Positions 1-5,452 of a stretch of DNA of 10,032 nucleotides are shown one piece after another (within the stretch, counting starts at the first letter, position 1; each line of letters starts with the position of its first letter). Source of the stretch: Deltaproteobacteria bacterium (lineage in GTDB: Bacteria > Desulfobacterota > GWC2-55-46); contig JACRNN010000137.1 of the NCBI GenBank assembly GCA_016234955.1, positions 1-10,032 on the forward strand, given 5' to 3'. The position numbers were made by a program, and so were the translations under genes. Below the pieces are notes generated by a model. The model was not told the DNA's origin. It was given only the letters and a program-made list of their open reading frames with translations, and ran no database searches.

Positions 1-327
1 CTGAAGCTCGACGTTCCCGAGCGCGACCCTGCTCTCTATCCTCTTGTAATGGTTGTGCACGGCGACGGAGAGCACCTTTTTGGCGTGTTCCTGCCCCACG
101 ACGTACTCGTCGAGTATCTTCTTTATCTCGAAAGGCTTGGGGATGGTATGCTCCCGCTTTTTGAACTCCTCTTTTTCGTACTCCTCGGCTATTATGTCGT
201 TGCAGAGCTCTATGCACTCGTCGCAGATATATACCATGGGCCCGGCAACAAGCTTCCTGACCTCATCCTGCCCTTTGCTGCAAAATGAACATGTCAGATA
301 ACCGCCGCTTTTTTTGTTAGTCGACAT
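1..327 (-). CDS. clpX: ClpX, ATP-binding unfoldase subunit of ClpXP protease (N-terminal part only)
   Basis: ClpX is the hexameric AAA+ unfoldase that recognises tagged substrates and feeds them into the ClpP chamber in the cytoplasm. Only the first 109 codons are in the window; the ATPase domain runs off the left edge. The N-terminal C4 zinc-binding domain is clear: Cys13, Cys16, Cys35 and Cys38 sit in CSFC and CDEC motifs, with the family sequence KLVAGPMVYICDECIELC around the second pair. Next comes the conserved linker into the AAA+ domain (IPKPFEIKKILDEYVVGQ, then HNHYKRI). The ATG at 325-327 follows a strong GGAGG ribosome site (335-339) by 7 bases, which fixes the start. It lies 226 bases downstream of clpP in the same direction, the usual clpP-clpX order. 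The incompleteness is due to the window edge, not to a visible lesion. Confidence 0.97.
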   Translation of the reverse strand, partial: MSTNKKSGGYLTCSFCSKGQDEVRKLVAGPMVYICDECIELCNDIIAEEYEKEEFKKREHTIPKPFEIKKILDEYVVGQEHAKKVLSVAVHNHYKRIESRVALGNVELQ

Positions 328-396
328 CGTCTATCCTCCGGGATTTACTGATAACAGCTCGGACAATCGCCCCGGATTGCCCGCCGCCCCTCCGCG

Positions 397-508
397 CCCA
401 ATCCGCCCGGCAATCTCAAGCCCCCTATGGCCCAATGTTGCGCCGCACCCTCAAGGCCCGCCTGTCAGCCCCCTGCCGCGCCTAATCCGCGCCGCACCCT
501 CAAGGCCC
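397..508. repeat. Imperfect GC-rich direct repeats in the clpP-clpX gap
   Basis: The 226-base gap between clpP and clpX contains a 20-base exact direct repeat, GCGCCGCACCCTCAAGGCCC, at 440-459 and 489-508. The match continues imperfectly downstream of each copy (CTGTCAGCCCCC versus CTGCCAGCCCCC). A third, more diverged unit starts near 397 (CCCAATCCGC, compare CCTAATCCGC at 481-490), followed by CTCAAGCCCC. The spacing is irregular, about 34 and 49 bases. No reading frame or terminator is evident here. Function is unknown; it could be slippage-derived spacer or a structured leader in the clpP-clpX transcript. Confidence 0.7.
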
Positions 509-553
509 AACTGCCAGCCCCCCTTGGATAGGACGAGGGATACCGGCTGGACC

Positions 554-1162
554 CTACCTTGGTTTCAGCTGTTCGGAAAAGACCCTCTTTTCTATGACTT
601 TATCGATTATACCATATTCCATGGCCTGTTGCCCAGTCATATAAAAATCCCTCTCGGTATCCCGGTGTATCTTGTCGGTGGACTGGGCGGTATGTTTCGC
701 GAGGATTTTAGTCAGTTCTTCCCTTATCCTTATGATTTCCCTGGCCTGAATATCTATTTCCGTAGCCTGTCCCTGCGCCCCTCCGAGGGGTTGGTGTATG
801 AGTATCCTCGAGTTCGGCAGGGCGAACCTCTTTCCGGCGGCCCCGCCGGCAAGGAGGAGGGCGCCCATGGATGCCGCCTGCCCTATGCATATCGTGGATA
901 CGTCGGCTTTCACGTACTGCATGGTGTCGTATATGGCGAGCCCGCCGCTGACCAGGCCGCCCGGGGAGTTTATGTAGAGGTTTATGTCCTTGTCCGGGTC
1001 TTCCGATTCGAGGAAGAGGAGCTGGGCCACTATGAGATTGGCCACGTTGTCGTCCACGGCGTTGCCGAGGAAGATTATCCTGTCCTTAAGGAGCCTTGAG
1101 TAGATGTCATACGCCCTCTCGCCGCGGCCGGTCTGCTCAACTACCATCGGGATTAAAGTCAT
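554..1162 (-). CDS. clpP: ClpP, ATP-dependent Clp protease proteolytic subunit
   Basis: This is the serine peptidase that forms the double-ring proteolytic chamber of ClpXP or ClpAP in the cytoplasm. The 202 residues match the usual family length. The catalytic triad is complete: Ser98 in GQAASMGA, His123 in LIHQP and Asp172 in DTERD. Their spacing (25 and 74 residues from the serine) equals that of E. coli ClpP. Other hallmarks are EQTGRGERAYDIYSRLL at residues 9-25, NLYINSPGG at 61-69, and QPLGGAQGQATEI in the handle region. The start at 1160-1162 is preceded by AGGAGG (1167-1172) about 4 bases away. The internal Met6 has no ribosome site, so the longer start is preferred. No clear propeptide is visible. 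It lies between tig and clpX on the same strand, but an intrinsic terminator upstream (1345-1376) suggests transcription separate from tig. Confidence 0.98.
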   Translation of the reverse strand: MTLIPMVVEQTGRGERAYDIYSRLLKDRIIFLGNAVDDNVANLIVAQLLFLESEDPDKDINLYINSPGGLVSGGLAIYDTMQYVKADVSTICIGQAASMGALLLAGGAAGKRFALPNSRILIHQPLGGAQGQATEIDIQAREIIRIREELTKILAKHTAQSTDKIHRDTERDFYMTGQQAMEYGIIDKVIEKRVFSEQLKPR

Positions 1163-1189
1163 GCGCCCTCCTGTATCGTTCCGGTTTTT

Positions 1190-1218
1190 CTATTATCAGG
1201 CCGATGAAAAAGCCCCAA
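1190..1218 (-). promoter_or_regulatory. Possible clpP promoter
   Basis: A promoter for clpP is expected here because a strong terminator lies just upstream at 1345-1376. On the minus strand, TTGGGG (1213-1218) is followed after 17 bases by TAATAG (1190-1195), which is preceded by a TG dinucleotide as in extended -10 elements. A better -10-like GATAAT (1192-1197) gives a 15-base spacer instead. Both matches are partial, and no heat-shock sigma32-type CCCCAT element was found at the right distance. The call rests mainly on context. Confidence 0.3.
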
Positions 1219-1230
1219 CCGCGGTGTCAA

Positions 1231-1296
1231 TGAACATGCATAGCGGGCATCCAGCCCGCTACAAGTTGCGGGGAATGCGCTCGCTATGCATGTTCA
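1231..1296. repeat. Long inverted repeat with 15-bp perfect arms
   Basis: TGAACATGCATAGCG at 1231-1245 is exactly complementary to CGCTATGCATGTTCA at 1282-1296, with a 36-base interior. The interior carries a competing smaller hairpin, AGCGGG (1242-1247) with CCCGCT (1255-1260). The element sits between the tig terminator and the putative clpP promoter. There is no U-tract, so it is not a terminator. It resembles a small palindromic intergenic element (REP- or MITE-like); no reading frame is associated with it. Confidence 0.75.
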
Positions 1297-1314
1297 ACTC
1301 ACACCCCTCACCCT

Positions 1315-1338
1315 ACCCTCTCCCGCAGGGGAGAGGGT
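1315..1338. repeat. CCCTCTCCC/GGGAGAGGG palindromic hairpin
   Basis: ACCCTCTCCC (1315-1324) pairs perfectly with GGGAGAGGGT (1329-1338) around a 4-base loop. Flanking CCCTCACCCTA-like sequence makes it look like a dispersed intergenic palindrome rather than a terminator, because no T-run follows on either strand. It stands next to the true terminator at 1345-1376 and may form part of the same composite repeat block. Confidence 0.6.
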
Positions 1339-1344
1339 GCAACT

Positions 1345-1376
1345 AAAAACCGCCCCTCCCTCGACGGGAGGGGCGG
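1345..1376 (-). terminator. Rho-independent terminator downstream of tig
   Basis: On the minus strand, an 11-bp perfect GC stem (CCGCCCCTCCC with GGGAGGGGCGG, 1366-1376 and 1350-1360) closes a 5-base loop and is followed directly by TTTTT (1345-1349). This is a textbook intrinsic terminator in the direction of tig transcription, about 140 bases past the tig stop. It implies that tig and clpP are at least partly uncoupled transcriptionally. Confidence 0.85.
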
Positions 1377-1379
1377 GGC

Positions 1380-1486
1380 ACCCATCCGAAGGATGGGTCG
1401 GGGAGGGTGATGCCTATAAAGACTCTCTAACCCTCACTAAAAGTCTTCGCCTAAAAGGCGAGGGATTTATATCCCATTGTGAGACA
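1380..1486. repeat. Stack of short palindromes between tig and its terminator
   Basis: Several hairpins follow one another here with no reading frame. ACCCATCC (1380-1387) pairs with GGATGGGT (1391-1398). AAAGACT near 1419 pairs with AGTCTT at 1442-1447. TCGCCT (1447-1452) pairs with AGGCGA (1456-1461). GGGAT (1462-1466) pairs with ATCCC (1471-1475). The density of palindromes suggests accreted intergenic repeat modules in the tig 3' untranslated region. Confidence 0.5.
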
Positions 1487-1505
1487 TTAATCAGAGGTTC
1501 CTTAG
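1487..1505 (-). repeat. 18-bp dispersed repeat resembling an IS5-type terminal repeat
   Basis: On the minus strand this reads CTAA-GGAACCTCTGATTAA. The 18-base core (1487-1504 on the plus strand) recurs exactly, in inverted orientation, at 3634-3651, with a one-mismatch copy at 3649-3666. GGAA-type termini next to a YTAR tetranucleotide recall the ends and target sites of the IS5 group. No transposase and no matching opposite end is present nearby, so it is at most a solo end or remnant. The assignment is an inference. Confidence 0.45.
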
Positions 1506-1515
1506 CTACTTCTTC

Positions 1516-2817
1516 TCAAGCAACAGCCGCATTGCTTGACCCTAAAATGAGATCGAAGACCTTCTCGTGCTTCAACCCGTCCTTGATCACCTCCATCGCC
1601 CCTTCCCTCTCTATCCTCGCCAGGAGCGACTCGTAGGGGACCTTCCTCGACTCCGCGAGGTGCCTTACGGCCTTCTCGGTATCCTCCTCCGTTATCTGTA
1701 TATTCTCCCTTGCCGAGATGGCGTCAAGGATTATGTCTTCCTTTACGGACCTTACGGCCATGGTGCGGTATTTGGCCTTCAGTTCTTCGGGGGATAGGCT
1801 CGTGTCAGCGGGGTCGGTATTGCCGTGCTTCATGTTCTCGACCACCCTGCCGAGTATGACGCCCAGGTACCTGTTGACGAGGGCGTCAGGGACTTCAAAA
1901 TCGTACTTCTCCGTGAGCTTGTCGAGTATCTCCGTCTTGAGCGCCTCCTTGACGCTTATCTGCTTGACCCTGGCAAGCTCGTCCTTCACCTTGGACTTGA
2001 GCCCATCGAGGTCGTCGCATCCGAGGCCCTTGGCGAACTCGTCGTCGAGCCGGGGGACGGATTTTTCCTTTACGGCCTTGACGGTTATCTTGAAAAGGGC
2101 CCCATTGCCCGCCAAGCCCGGTTCGCTGTAGTTGGCCGGGAATGTAACGTTCGCCTCCCTTACGTCCCCTTTTGCGGCGCCCAAAATGGCCTCGTCAAAG
2201 CCGGGCAGGAGGGTCTTTTCCCCTATTACCGTCGGATAATCCGACCCCTTGCCGTTTTTTATGGGCTGCCCTTCGATGAAGCCTTCGAAGTCGATGACTA
2301 CCATGTCGCCGCTTGCCGCCTGCCTTTCGACTTCCCTGTATTCGGCGCGCCCGTCGCGCAGCCTTGCAAGCCCGTCTTCCATATCCTTATCCGTGACCTC
2401 TATCGTTTCCTGCCTGATCTCCATCCCCCTGTACCCGGTTATCTCCACCTTCGGGGAGACCTCCACTGTCACGGAGAAGGCGAAGTCCTCACCTTCCCGC
2501 AGCCCTTTTGAGATCATCTCCACCTTCGGGGCCTCTACGGGGAGGAGTTCCTTCTCCTTGACCGCACGTGGGTATGACGATTCGACGAGGTTCTTTGCCA
2601 CGTCCTCTTCGACGCCGGCTGAGAACTTGCTCTTGAGAACGGAGATAGGGACATTGCCCTTCCTGAAACCGGCGATGGCCGCGGTCGCCCTGAGGGAGTG
2701 GTACGCATCATCCAATTCCATCTTTACCCGCGACGCCCCTATCGTGATGTTGAGCTTCTTTTTTACCTGGCTTAAGTCCTCGAGTTCGATCCTGAAGTCG
2801 TTGTCCGTGTTCCGCAT
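1516..2817 (-). CDS. tig: Trigger factor, ribosome-associated chaperone and prolyl isomerase
   Basis: Trigger factor binds at the ribosome exit tunnel, shields nascent chains and can isomerise prolyl bonds. The 433 residues match the usual length (about 430). Domains in order: an N-terminal ribosome-binding domain (about 12-125) with the signature GFRKGNVP at residues 50-57; an FKBP-type isomerase domain (about 168-250) containing GDMVVIDFEGFIEG, LPGFDEAILG and FPANY; and a helical C-terminal substrate-binding domain (about 260-433). The start ATG at 2815-2817 follows a purine-rich AAGGAAAGG; the protein begins about ten residues before the usual first beta strand. It is the first protein gene after tRNA-Leu and precedes clpP and clpX, a common arrangement linking folding to proteolysis. 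Strong terminators flank it on both sides, so it may be largely monocistronic; no own promoter was convincingly found. Confidence 0.97.
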   Translation of the reverse strand: MRNTDNDFRIELEDLSQVKKKLNITIGASRVKMELDDAYHSLRATAAIAGFRKGNVPISVLKSKFSAGVEEDVAKNLVESSYPRAVKEKELLPVEAPKVEMISKGLREGEDFAFSVTVEVSPKVEITGYRGMEIRQETIEVTDKDMEDGLARLRDGRAEYREVERQAASGDMVVIDFEGFIEGQPIKNGKGSDYPTVIGEKTLLPGFDEAILGAAKGDVREANVTFPANYSEPGLAGNGALFKITVKAVKEKSVPRLDDEFAKGLGCDDLDGLKSKVKDELARVKQISVKEALKTEILDKLTEKYDFEVPDALVNRYLGVILGRVVENMKHGNTDPADTSLSPEELKAKYRTMAVRSVKEDIILDAISARENIQITEEDTEKAVRHLAESRKVPYESLLARIEREGAMEVIKDGLKHEKVFDLILGSSNAAVA

Positions 2818-2867
2818 TTTACCTTTCCTTTTACGTTCCGCATATCTGCGTTTATTTTATCTTTCTG

Positions 2868-2885
2868 AAAAACCCGCCGGGTTTT
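2868..2885 (-). terminator. Likely intrinsic terminator after tRNA-Leu
   Basis: Reading the minus strand, AAAACCC (2879-2885) pairs with GGGTTTT (2869-2875) across a GGC loop, and the stem runs into a T5 tract (2868-2872). It lies about 65 bases after the tRNA 3' end and about 50 before tig. The stem is short and half A-T, so termination may be partial, letting tig be read through from the tRNA promoter. Confidence 0.5.
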
Positions 2886-2949
2886 AAGCCGGCGCGGTGT
2901 ACTGAAACATGCGCGGCGGGTGATCCCCCCGCGGCGCGGAGACGTCAAA

Positions 2950-3032
2950 TGGTGCGAGAGGGGGGAATCGAACCCCCAAGGTTGCCCACCAGATCCTAAG
3001 TCTGGCGCGTCTGCCAATTCCGCCACTCTCGC
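2950..3032 (-). tRNA. tRNA-Leu, anticodon UAG
   Basis: The transcript starts GCGAGAG, and this acceptor strand pairs exactly with CTCTCGC near the 3' end. It is followed by discriminator A and an encoded CCA (2950-2952). The anticodon stem is CCAGA/TCTGG with loop CTTAGGA, giving anticodon TAG at 2996-2998, which reads CUA leucine codons. The T arm is GGGGG-TTCGAAT-CCCCC. The D region (GGCGGAATTGGCAGAC) and an extra arm longer than in class I tRNAs fit leucine. It is transcribed towards tig, probably from the promoter at 3242-3270. Confidence 0.97.
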
Positions 3033-3109
3033 AAAGGAGCGATTAACACCCTGCCGCTGAAGCGGACTCCCCTCACCTATGACTCTACGAGCGAACCCAT
3101 GAGAAGAAC

Positions 3110-3236
3110 AAAAAAAACGGACACAGGCCCGCCTTACAAAAACAAACGCCCGCATCCAGCCTGCACTGACTCCGAGACGGATCCTGATGACCTAACCGAT
3201 AAAAGCATCGAAAAATTAAGCAATTTGTGCTCTGCG
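3110..3236 (-). ncRNA. Possible short RNA between promoter and tRNA-Leu
   Basis: Transcription from the promoter at 3242-3270 would begin near 3235. On the minus strand a run of eight T (3110-3117) occurs about 120 bases later, preceded by GC-rich sequence with weak pairing (GGGC with GTCC just before the T-run, and GCAGGC with GCCTG over a longer span). This could end a short RNA of about 125 nt, or merely be part of the tRNA precursor leader. No known RNA family was recognised. Confidence 0.2.
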
Positions 3237-3241
3237 TCAGT

Positions 3242-3270
3242 ATTATAAGGTATTCAAAGGCGCCTTGCAA
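3242..3270 (-). promoter_or_regulatory. Sigma70-type promoter upstream of tRNA-Leu
   Basis: On the minus strand, TTGCAA (3265-3270) and a perfect TATAAT (3242-3247) are separated by exactly 17 bases. Transcription would start near 3235 and run into tRNA-Leu about 200 bases on. This is one of the two best promoter matches in the window and has no other obvious client. Confidence 0.6.
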
Positions 3271-3548
3271 CAAAAAATACAACCTATAGATAGGGCCGTC
3301 AGGCCGTTAATCCATGGACGGATTGCCAAATCGCGAGGATTGAAAAGCCGCGCAATTTATGATAGTACGGCCTCCATCCGGGAATGGGACCGTATTGCCC
3401 GACGCTTAAGGCCGCTCTCAACGATGGCTTTCAGGGCCTGTTCTTTAAGACGCTAAAACCGCGCACTCGGAACGGAAAACGTCCCTACCTCGTTATGACG
3501 GCGTATCACCGCTGTCCCGTTAACTCTGCCTGTCAGGATGCTTTTGAA
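3271..3548. other. Unassigned non-coding stretch, possible gene relic
   Basis: No confident gene is seen in these 280 bases. On the minus strand one frame (3548 down to 3357) reads 64 codons interrupted only by a TAG at 3453-3455. The two halves (TGRVNGTAVIRRHNEVGTF and LKEQALKAIVESGLKRR) have a plausible protein composition. There is no start codon with a ribosome site and no recognised family. It may be a decayed gene tail or chance. Confidence 0.25.
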
Positions 3549-3550
3549 CC

Positions 3551-3630
3551 TCCCCCTTTGAAAAAGGGGGATATGAGGGGGATTTTACGCGCTTTCTAAT
3601 CCCCCTTCCCCCCCCTTTAGAAAAGGGGGG
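3551..3630. repeat. Palindromic CCCCCTTT/AAAGGGGG element
   Basis: Three hairpins are arranged roughly symmetrically. TCCCCCTTT (3551-3559) pairs with AAAGGGGGA (3563-3571). GGGGGATT (3577-3584) pairs with AATCCCCC (3598-3605). CCCCCCTTT (3610-3618) pairs with AAAGGGGGG (3622-3630). The left and right halves are approximate inverted copies of each other, as expected for a small non-coding palindromic element of MITE or REP type. It carries no reading frame. Confidence 0.7.
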
Positions 3631-3632
3631 AG

Positions 3633-3666
3633 TTAAGGAACCTCTGATTAAGGAAGCTCTGATTAA
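3633..3666 (+). repeat. Two tandem copies of the IS5-end-like repeat
   Basis: TTAA-GGAACCTCTGA is followed directly by TTAA-GGAAGCTCTGATTAA. The copies (3634-3651 and 3649-3666) overlap with a 15-base period and differ by one base. The first is an exact inverted match to 1487-1504. Each copy is preceded by TTAA, compatible with a YTAR target, which suggests nested or tandem solo ends. No transposase is nearby. Confidence 0.5.
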
Positions 3667-3673
3667 TTATGTT

Positions 3674-3780
3674 TTTCTGTCATTCTGAGGAAGCACGTTC
3701 ACTACGTTCAGTGTAAACTCCGCGACCGAAGAATCTCGTAACTTATTGATTTTATAGACGTTGAGATTCTTCGCTTTGCT
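3674..3780. repeat. Inverted-repeat element with GAAGAATCTC/GAGATTCTTC arms
   Basis: CGAAGAATCTC (3727-3737) pairs perfectly with GAGATTCTTCG (3763-3773) around 25 bases. The left flank begins TTCTGTCATTCTGAGGAAGC (from about 3674), whereas the right flank continues CTTTGCTC without the expected mirrored GAATGACAG end. The element therefore looks like an intergenic palindrome with a degraded right terminus. It lies about 50 bases beyond the porin stop codon and could stabilise or terminate that transcript, though there is no T-run. Confidence 0.55.
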
Positions 3781-3823
3781 CTTTGGCCTGCCCTTTTCAG
3801 TCCTGATTTCCTTCTGCCTGCGA

Positions 3824-5173
3824 TTAGAAATTCGCCGTAAGCATCATGTACGCCCAGTCCTGGTCCTGCTTGTCGGAGCCGGTTGTCGCGTTGATCCTAT
3901 CCTTTATGAACTTGCCGGAGAAGAGGTGGCCGTAGCCTACCTCCGCCGTTACGGCGCTGTTGTACTTGTAGGTGGCCGTCACGTCTATCTCGTTCCCTAT
4001 GCTGCTGTTGGTCTCCGTGGCGCTGGCGGCGCGAAGCCCTGTGGGAGTGGTATCCCAGTTGGCGTCCGCGTACCATGCATCATGCTTCTGCGCGAGGTGG
4101 AGGTTCCAGAGCTCGGCGGCGAGCTTGAGCTTCTCGGTCACGTCGGCTGAGGCGGTGAGCCCGAGGGCCTTTACGTTCCTCCATGCCTGTATGTCCATGA
4201 GGCCGATCTTGTCATGGGTCGAGGGGAAGATGCCCATGAAGGTCTTGACGTCGTTGTTTGCGTCGTTGTCGCCTGAGGCATAGTCATACTCGAGGCCAAG
4301 CCTCACCTTTGTCGGGGTCGGCAGGGTATAGCCGAGCTTCGCGGCGGCGGCCCAGCCCTTCAGGTTGTAGCTGGTGGTCCTCGTGTCTATGGACCCGGAC
4401 TGGAGCGGCAACTCGAGGGTATAGTCGAGACCCGCTACACCGCCCTTGAGCCTCGCGCCGTATGTGTAGAGGTTCTGGGCGGAGTCTATCCCGCCGGTTA
4501 TGGCGGTGTTGCCTATCGTTGTGCCCCAGCCGAAGGCGGTGTTGCCGGACTGAAGGCCGTCGCGGAGCCAGAGGACATAGAGGTCAAGGGTATTGTTCGG
4601 GATCGCCTTGACGGTCGCATATATGCCTGTGAAGTCCTGGTCTGTGCTGGTCGTCGTGCTCTCCCTGACCTTCGATGTGAAGAGGTCTACGTTGACGGGG
4701 GCCGACGTATAGACGAACTTGAGCGCGTCGAAGGACCTGTCGTTGTTCGACCAGTTGGAGTTGCAGACGAGCCTGCCGTCGCCGTAGCAGAGTTGCTGGC
4801 GTCCGGCCCTGAGGGAAACCGGCGCGCCGAAGAGGTTGTTGATGTTGACGTATGACTCGTGGAGGTCAAGCGTATTGCCGGTGTCGGTCAGCGCGGGGCC
4901 GCCGTTGGTGTTGGTTGAAGCGCCCCAGGTCCTGGTGTCCTGGAGGGTGATCTTTATGGATGTGTCGTCCGTTGCCTTGGCGTCCGCCGTGAGCCTTACC
5001 CTCTGCCCCCATGAGTCCGTGTGGTCGTTAACGTTGCCGTTGAAGTCCGCATCGTTCCTGTATTCACCCCTGAGCCTGTACTGGCCGCTTAATGTTACAT
5101 CCGCCGCGTCGGCCGGGACAACGTATGCAGCGGTAAGAGCCGCTGCGAAGACAGACAACAAAATTCTTTTCAT
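3824..5173 (-). CDS. Outer-membrane beta-barrel porin, alginate-export-like
   Basis: This 449-residue protein has a Sec signal peptide (MKRILLSVFAAALTAAYVV, then ADA-AD with likely cleavage after residue 23) and ends in phenylalanine (MMLTANF), a typical signal for the outer-membrane assembly machinery. The mature part consists of alternating strands. Segments such as LSGQYRLRGEYRND near the N-terminus, LRAGRQQLCYGDGRLV at 121-136 and NNDRSFDALKFVY at 143-155 resemble the alginate-export (AlgE-like) porin family, which is frequent in Desulfobacterota and Nitrospirota. The substrate is unknown; family resemblance does not prove alginate export. Cys129 and Cys137 are unusual in such barrels and could form a disulfide. 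The start is fixed by AAGGAGG (5181-5187) 7 bases upstream. It appears monocistronic, with a probable promoter at 5453-5481 and a long leader. Confidence is high for an outer-membrane barrel and moderate for the family. Confidence 0.85.
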   Translation of the reverse strand: MKRILLSVFAAALTAAYVVPADAADVTLSGQYRLRGEYRNDADFNGNVNDHTDSWGQRVRLTADAKATDDTSIKITLQDTRTWGASTNTNGGPALTDTGNTLDLHESYVNINNLFGAPVSLRAGRQQLCYGDGRLVCNSNWSNNDRSFDALKFVYTSAPVNVDLFTSKVRESTTTSTDQDFTGIYATVKAIPNNTLDLYVLWLRDGLQSGNTAFGWGTTIGNTAITGGIDSAQNLYTYGARLKGGVAGLDYTLELPLQSGSIDTRTTSYNLKGWAAAAKLGYTLPTPTKVRLGLEYDYASGDNDANNDVKTFMGIFPSTHDKIGLMDIQAWRNVKALGLTASADVTEKLKLAAELWNLHLAQKHDAWYADANWDTTPTGLRAASATETNSSIGNEIDVTATYKYNSAVTAEVGYGHLFSGKFIKDRINATTGSDKQDQDWAYMMLTANF

Positions 5174-5446
5174 CCTTCTTCCTCCTTGTATTTGGTAGTT
5201 ATTACTGCCCTCTGATGTATAGCGCCGCTAAAAAAAACGGCGCGTTGCCTCTCTTCGGATACGGCTTTCAGAACTCTCCACCGGCATATCCATGCGCGAT
5301 GGACACGCCTTACTCTACTCTCCTGCCCCAATCCATTCACCCAGCGGCCCTCCGGCTACAGGCCCTCTACGCACATGGAACTTTGCAACAACGTAGCTTT
5401 TATTGTAATGACGCATGGACTGGCGGAGCTAATCCGAATTTAGATT
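5174..5446 (-). promoter_or_regulatory. Long untranslated leader of the porin mRNA
   Basis: If transcription starts near 5446, from the promoter at 5453-5481, the porin mRNA has a leader of about 273 nt. It contains a hairpin with a U-rich loop (5222-5243) about 48 bases before the start codon and a small stem TCCAT/ATGGA (5290-5302 region). No known riboswitch class was recognised, and no convincing leader peptide is seen. Such length suggests post-transcriptional control, for example by a small RNA, or a second promoter closer to the gene. Confidence 0.35.
5222..5243 (-). promoter_or_regulatory. Hairpin with poly-U loop upstream of the porin
   Basis: On the minus strand, GCGCCG (5238-5243) pairs with CGGCGC (5222-5227) and encloses a loop containing eight consecutive T. 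The T-run is in the loop, not after the stem, so it is not a standard terminator. A U-rich loop at this place could bind an RNA chaperone or a small RNA. Confidence 0.4.
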
Positions 5447-5452
5447 GGTACT

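Noticed and set aside
314..1099. Plus-strand open frame of 261 codons opposite clpP
   Set aside because: It is antisense to clpP, whose catalytic residues are intact. Its translation is Pro/Arg/Gly-rich and recognisable only as a GC-rich shadow; no ribosome site or family signature.
1225..1230. Perfect minus-strand TTGACA upstream of clpP
   Set aside because: The only good -10 candidate (GATAAT, 1192-1197) is 27 bases away, too far for a sigma70 promoter; no -10 lies at 16-18 bases.
1231..1505. CRISPR-like array in the tig-clpP gap
   Set aside because: The hairpins differ from one another in sequence, with no regular repeat-spacer periodicity and no cas genes.
3265..3599. Short plus-strand open frames of 63 and 71 codons
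   Set aside because: No ribosome site; the second runs into the palindromic repeat, and neither resembles a known protein.
5200..5446. Riboswitch in the porin leader
   Set aside because: Fragments such as GGAGAG and CCGAAGAGAGGCAA faintly recall the glycine riboswitch, but the required helices and conserved core order are not present; TPP, cobalamin and c-di-GMP patterns were also not matched.
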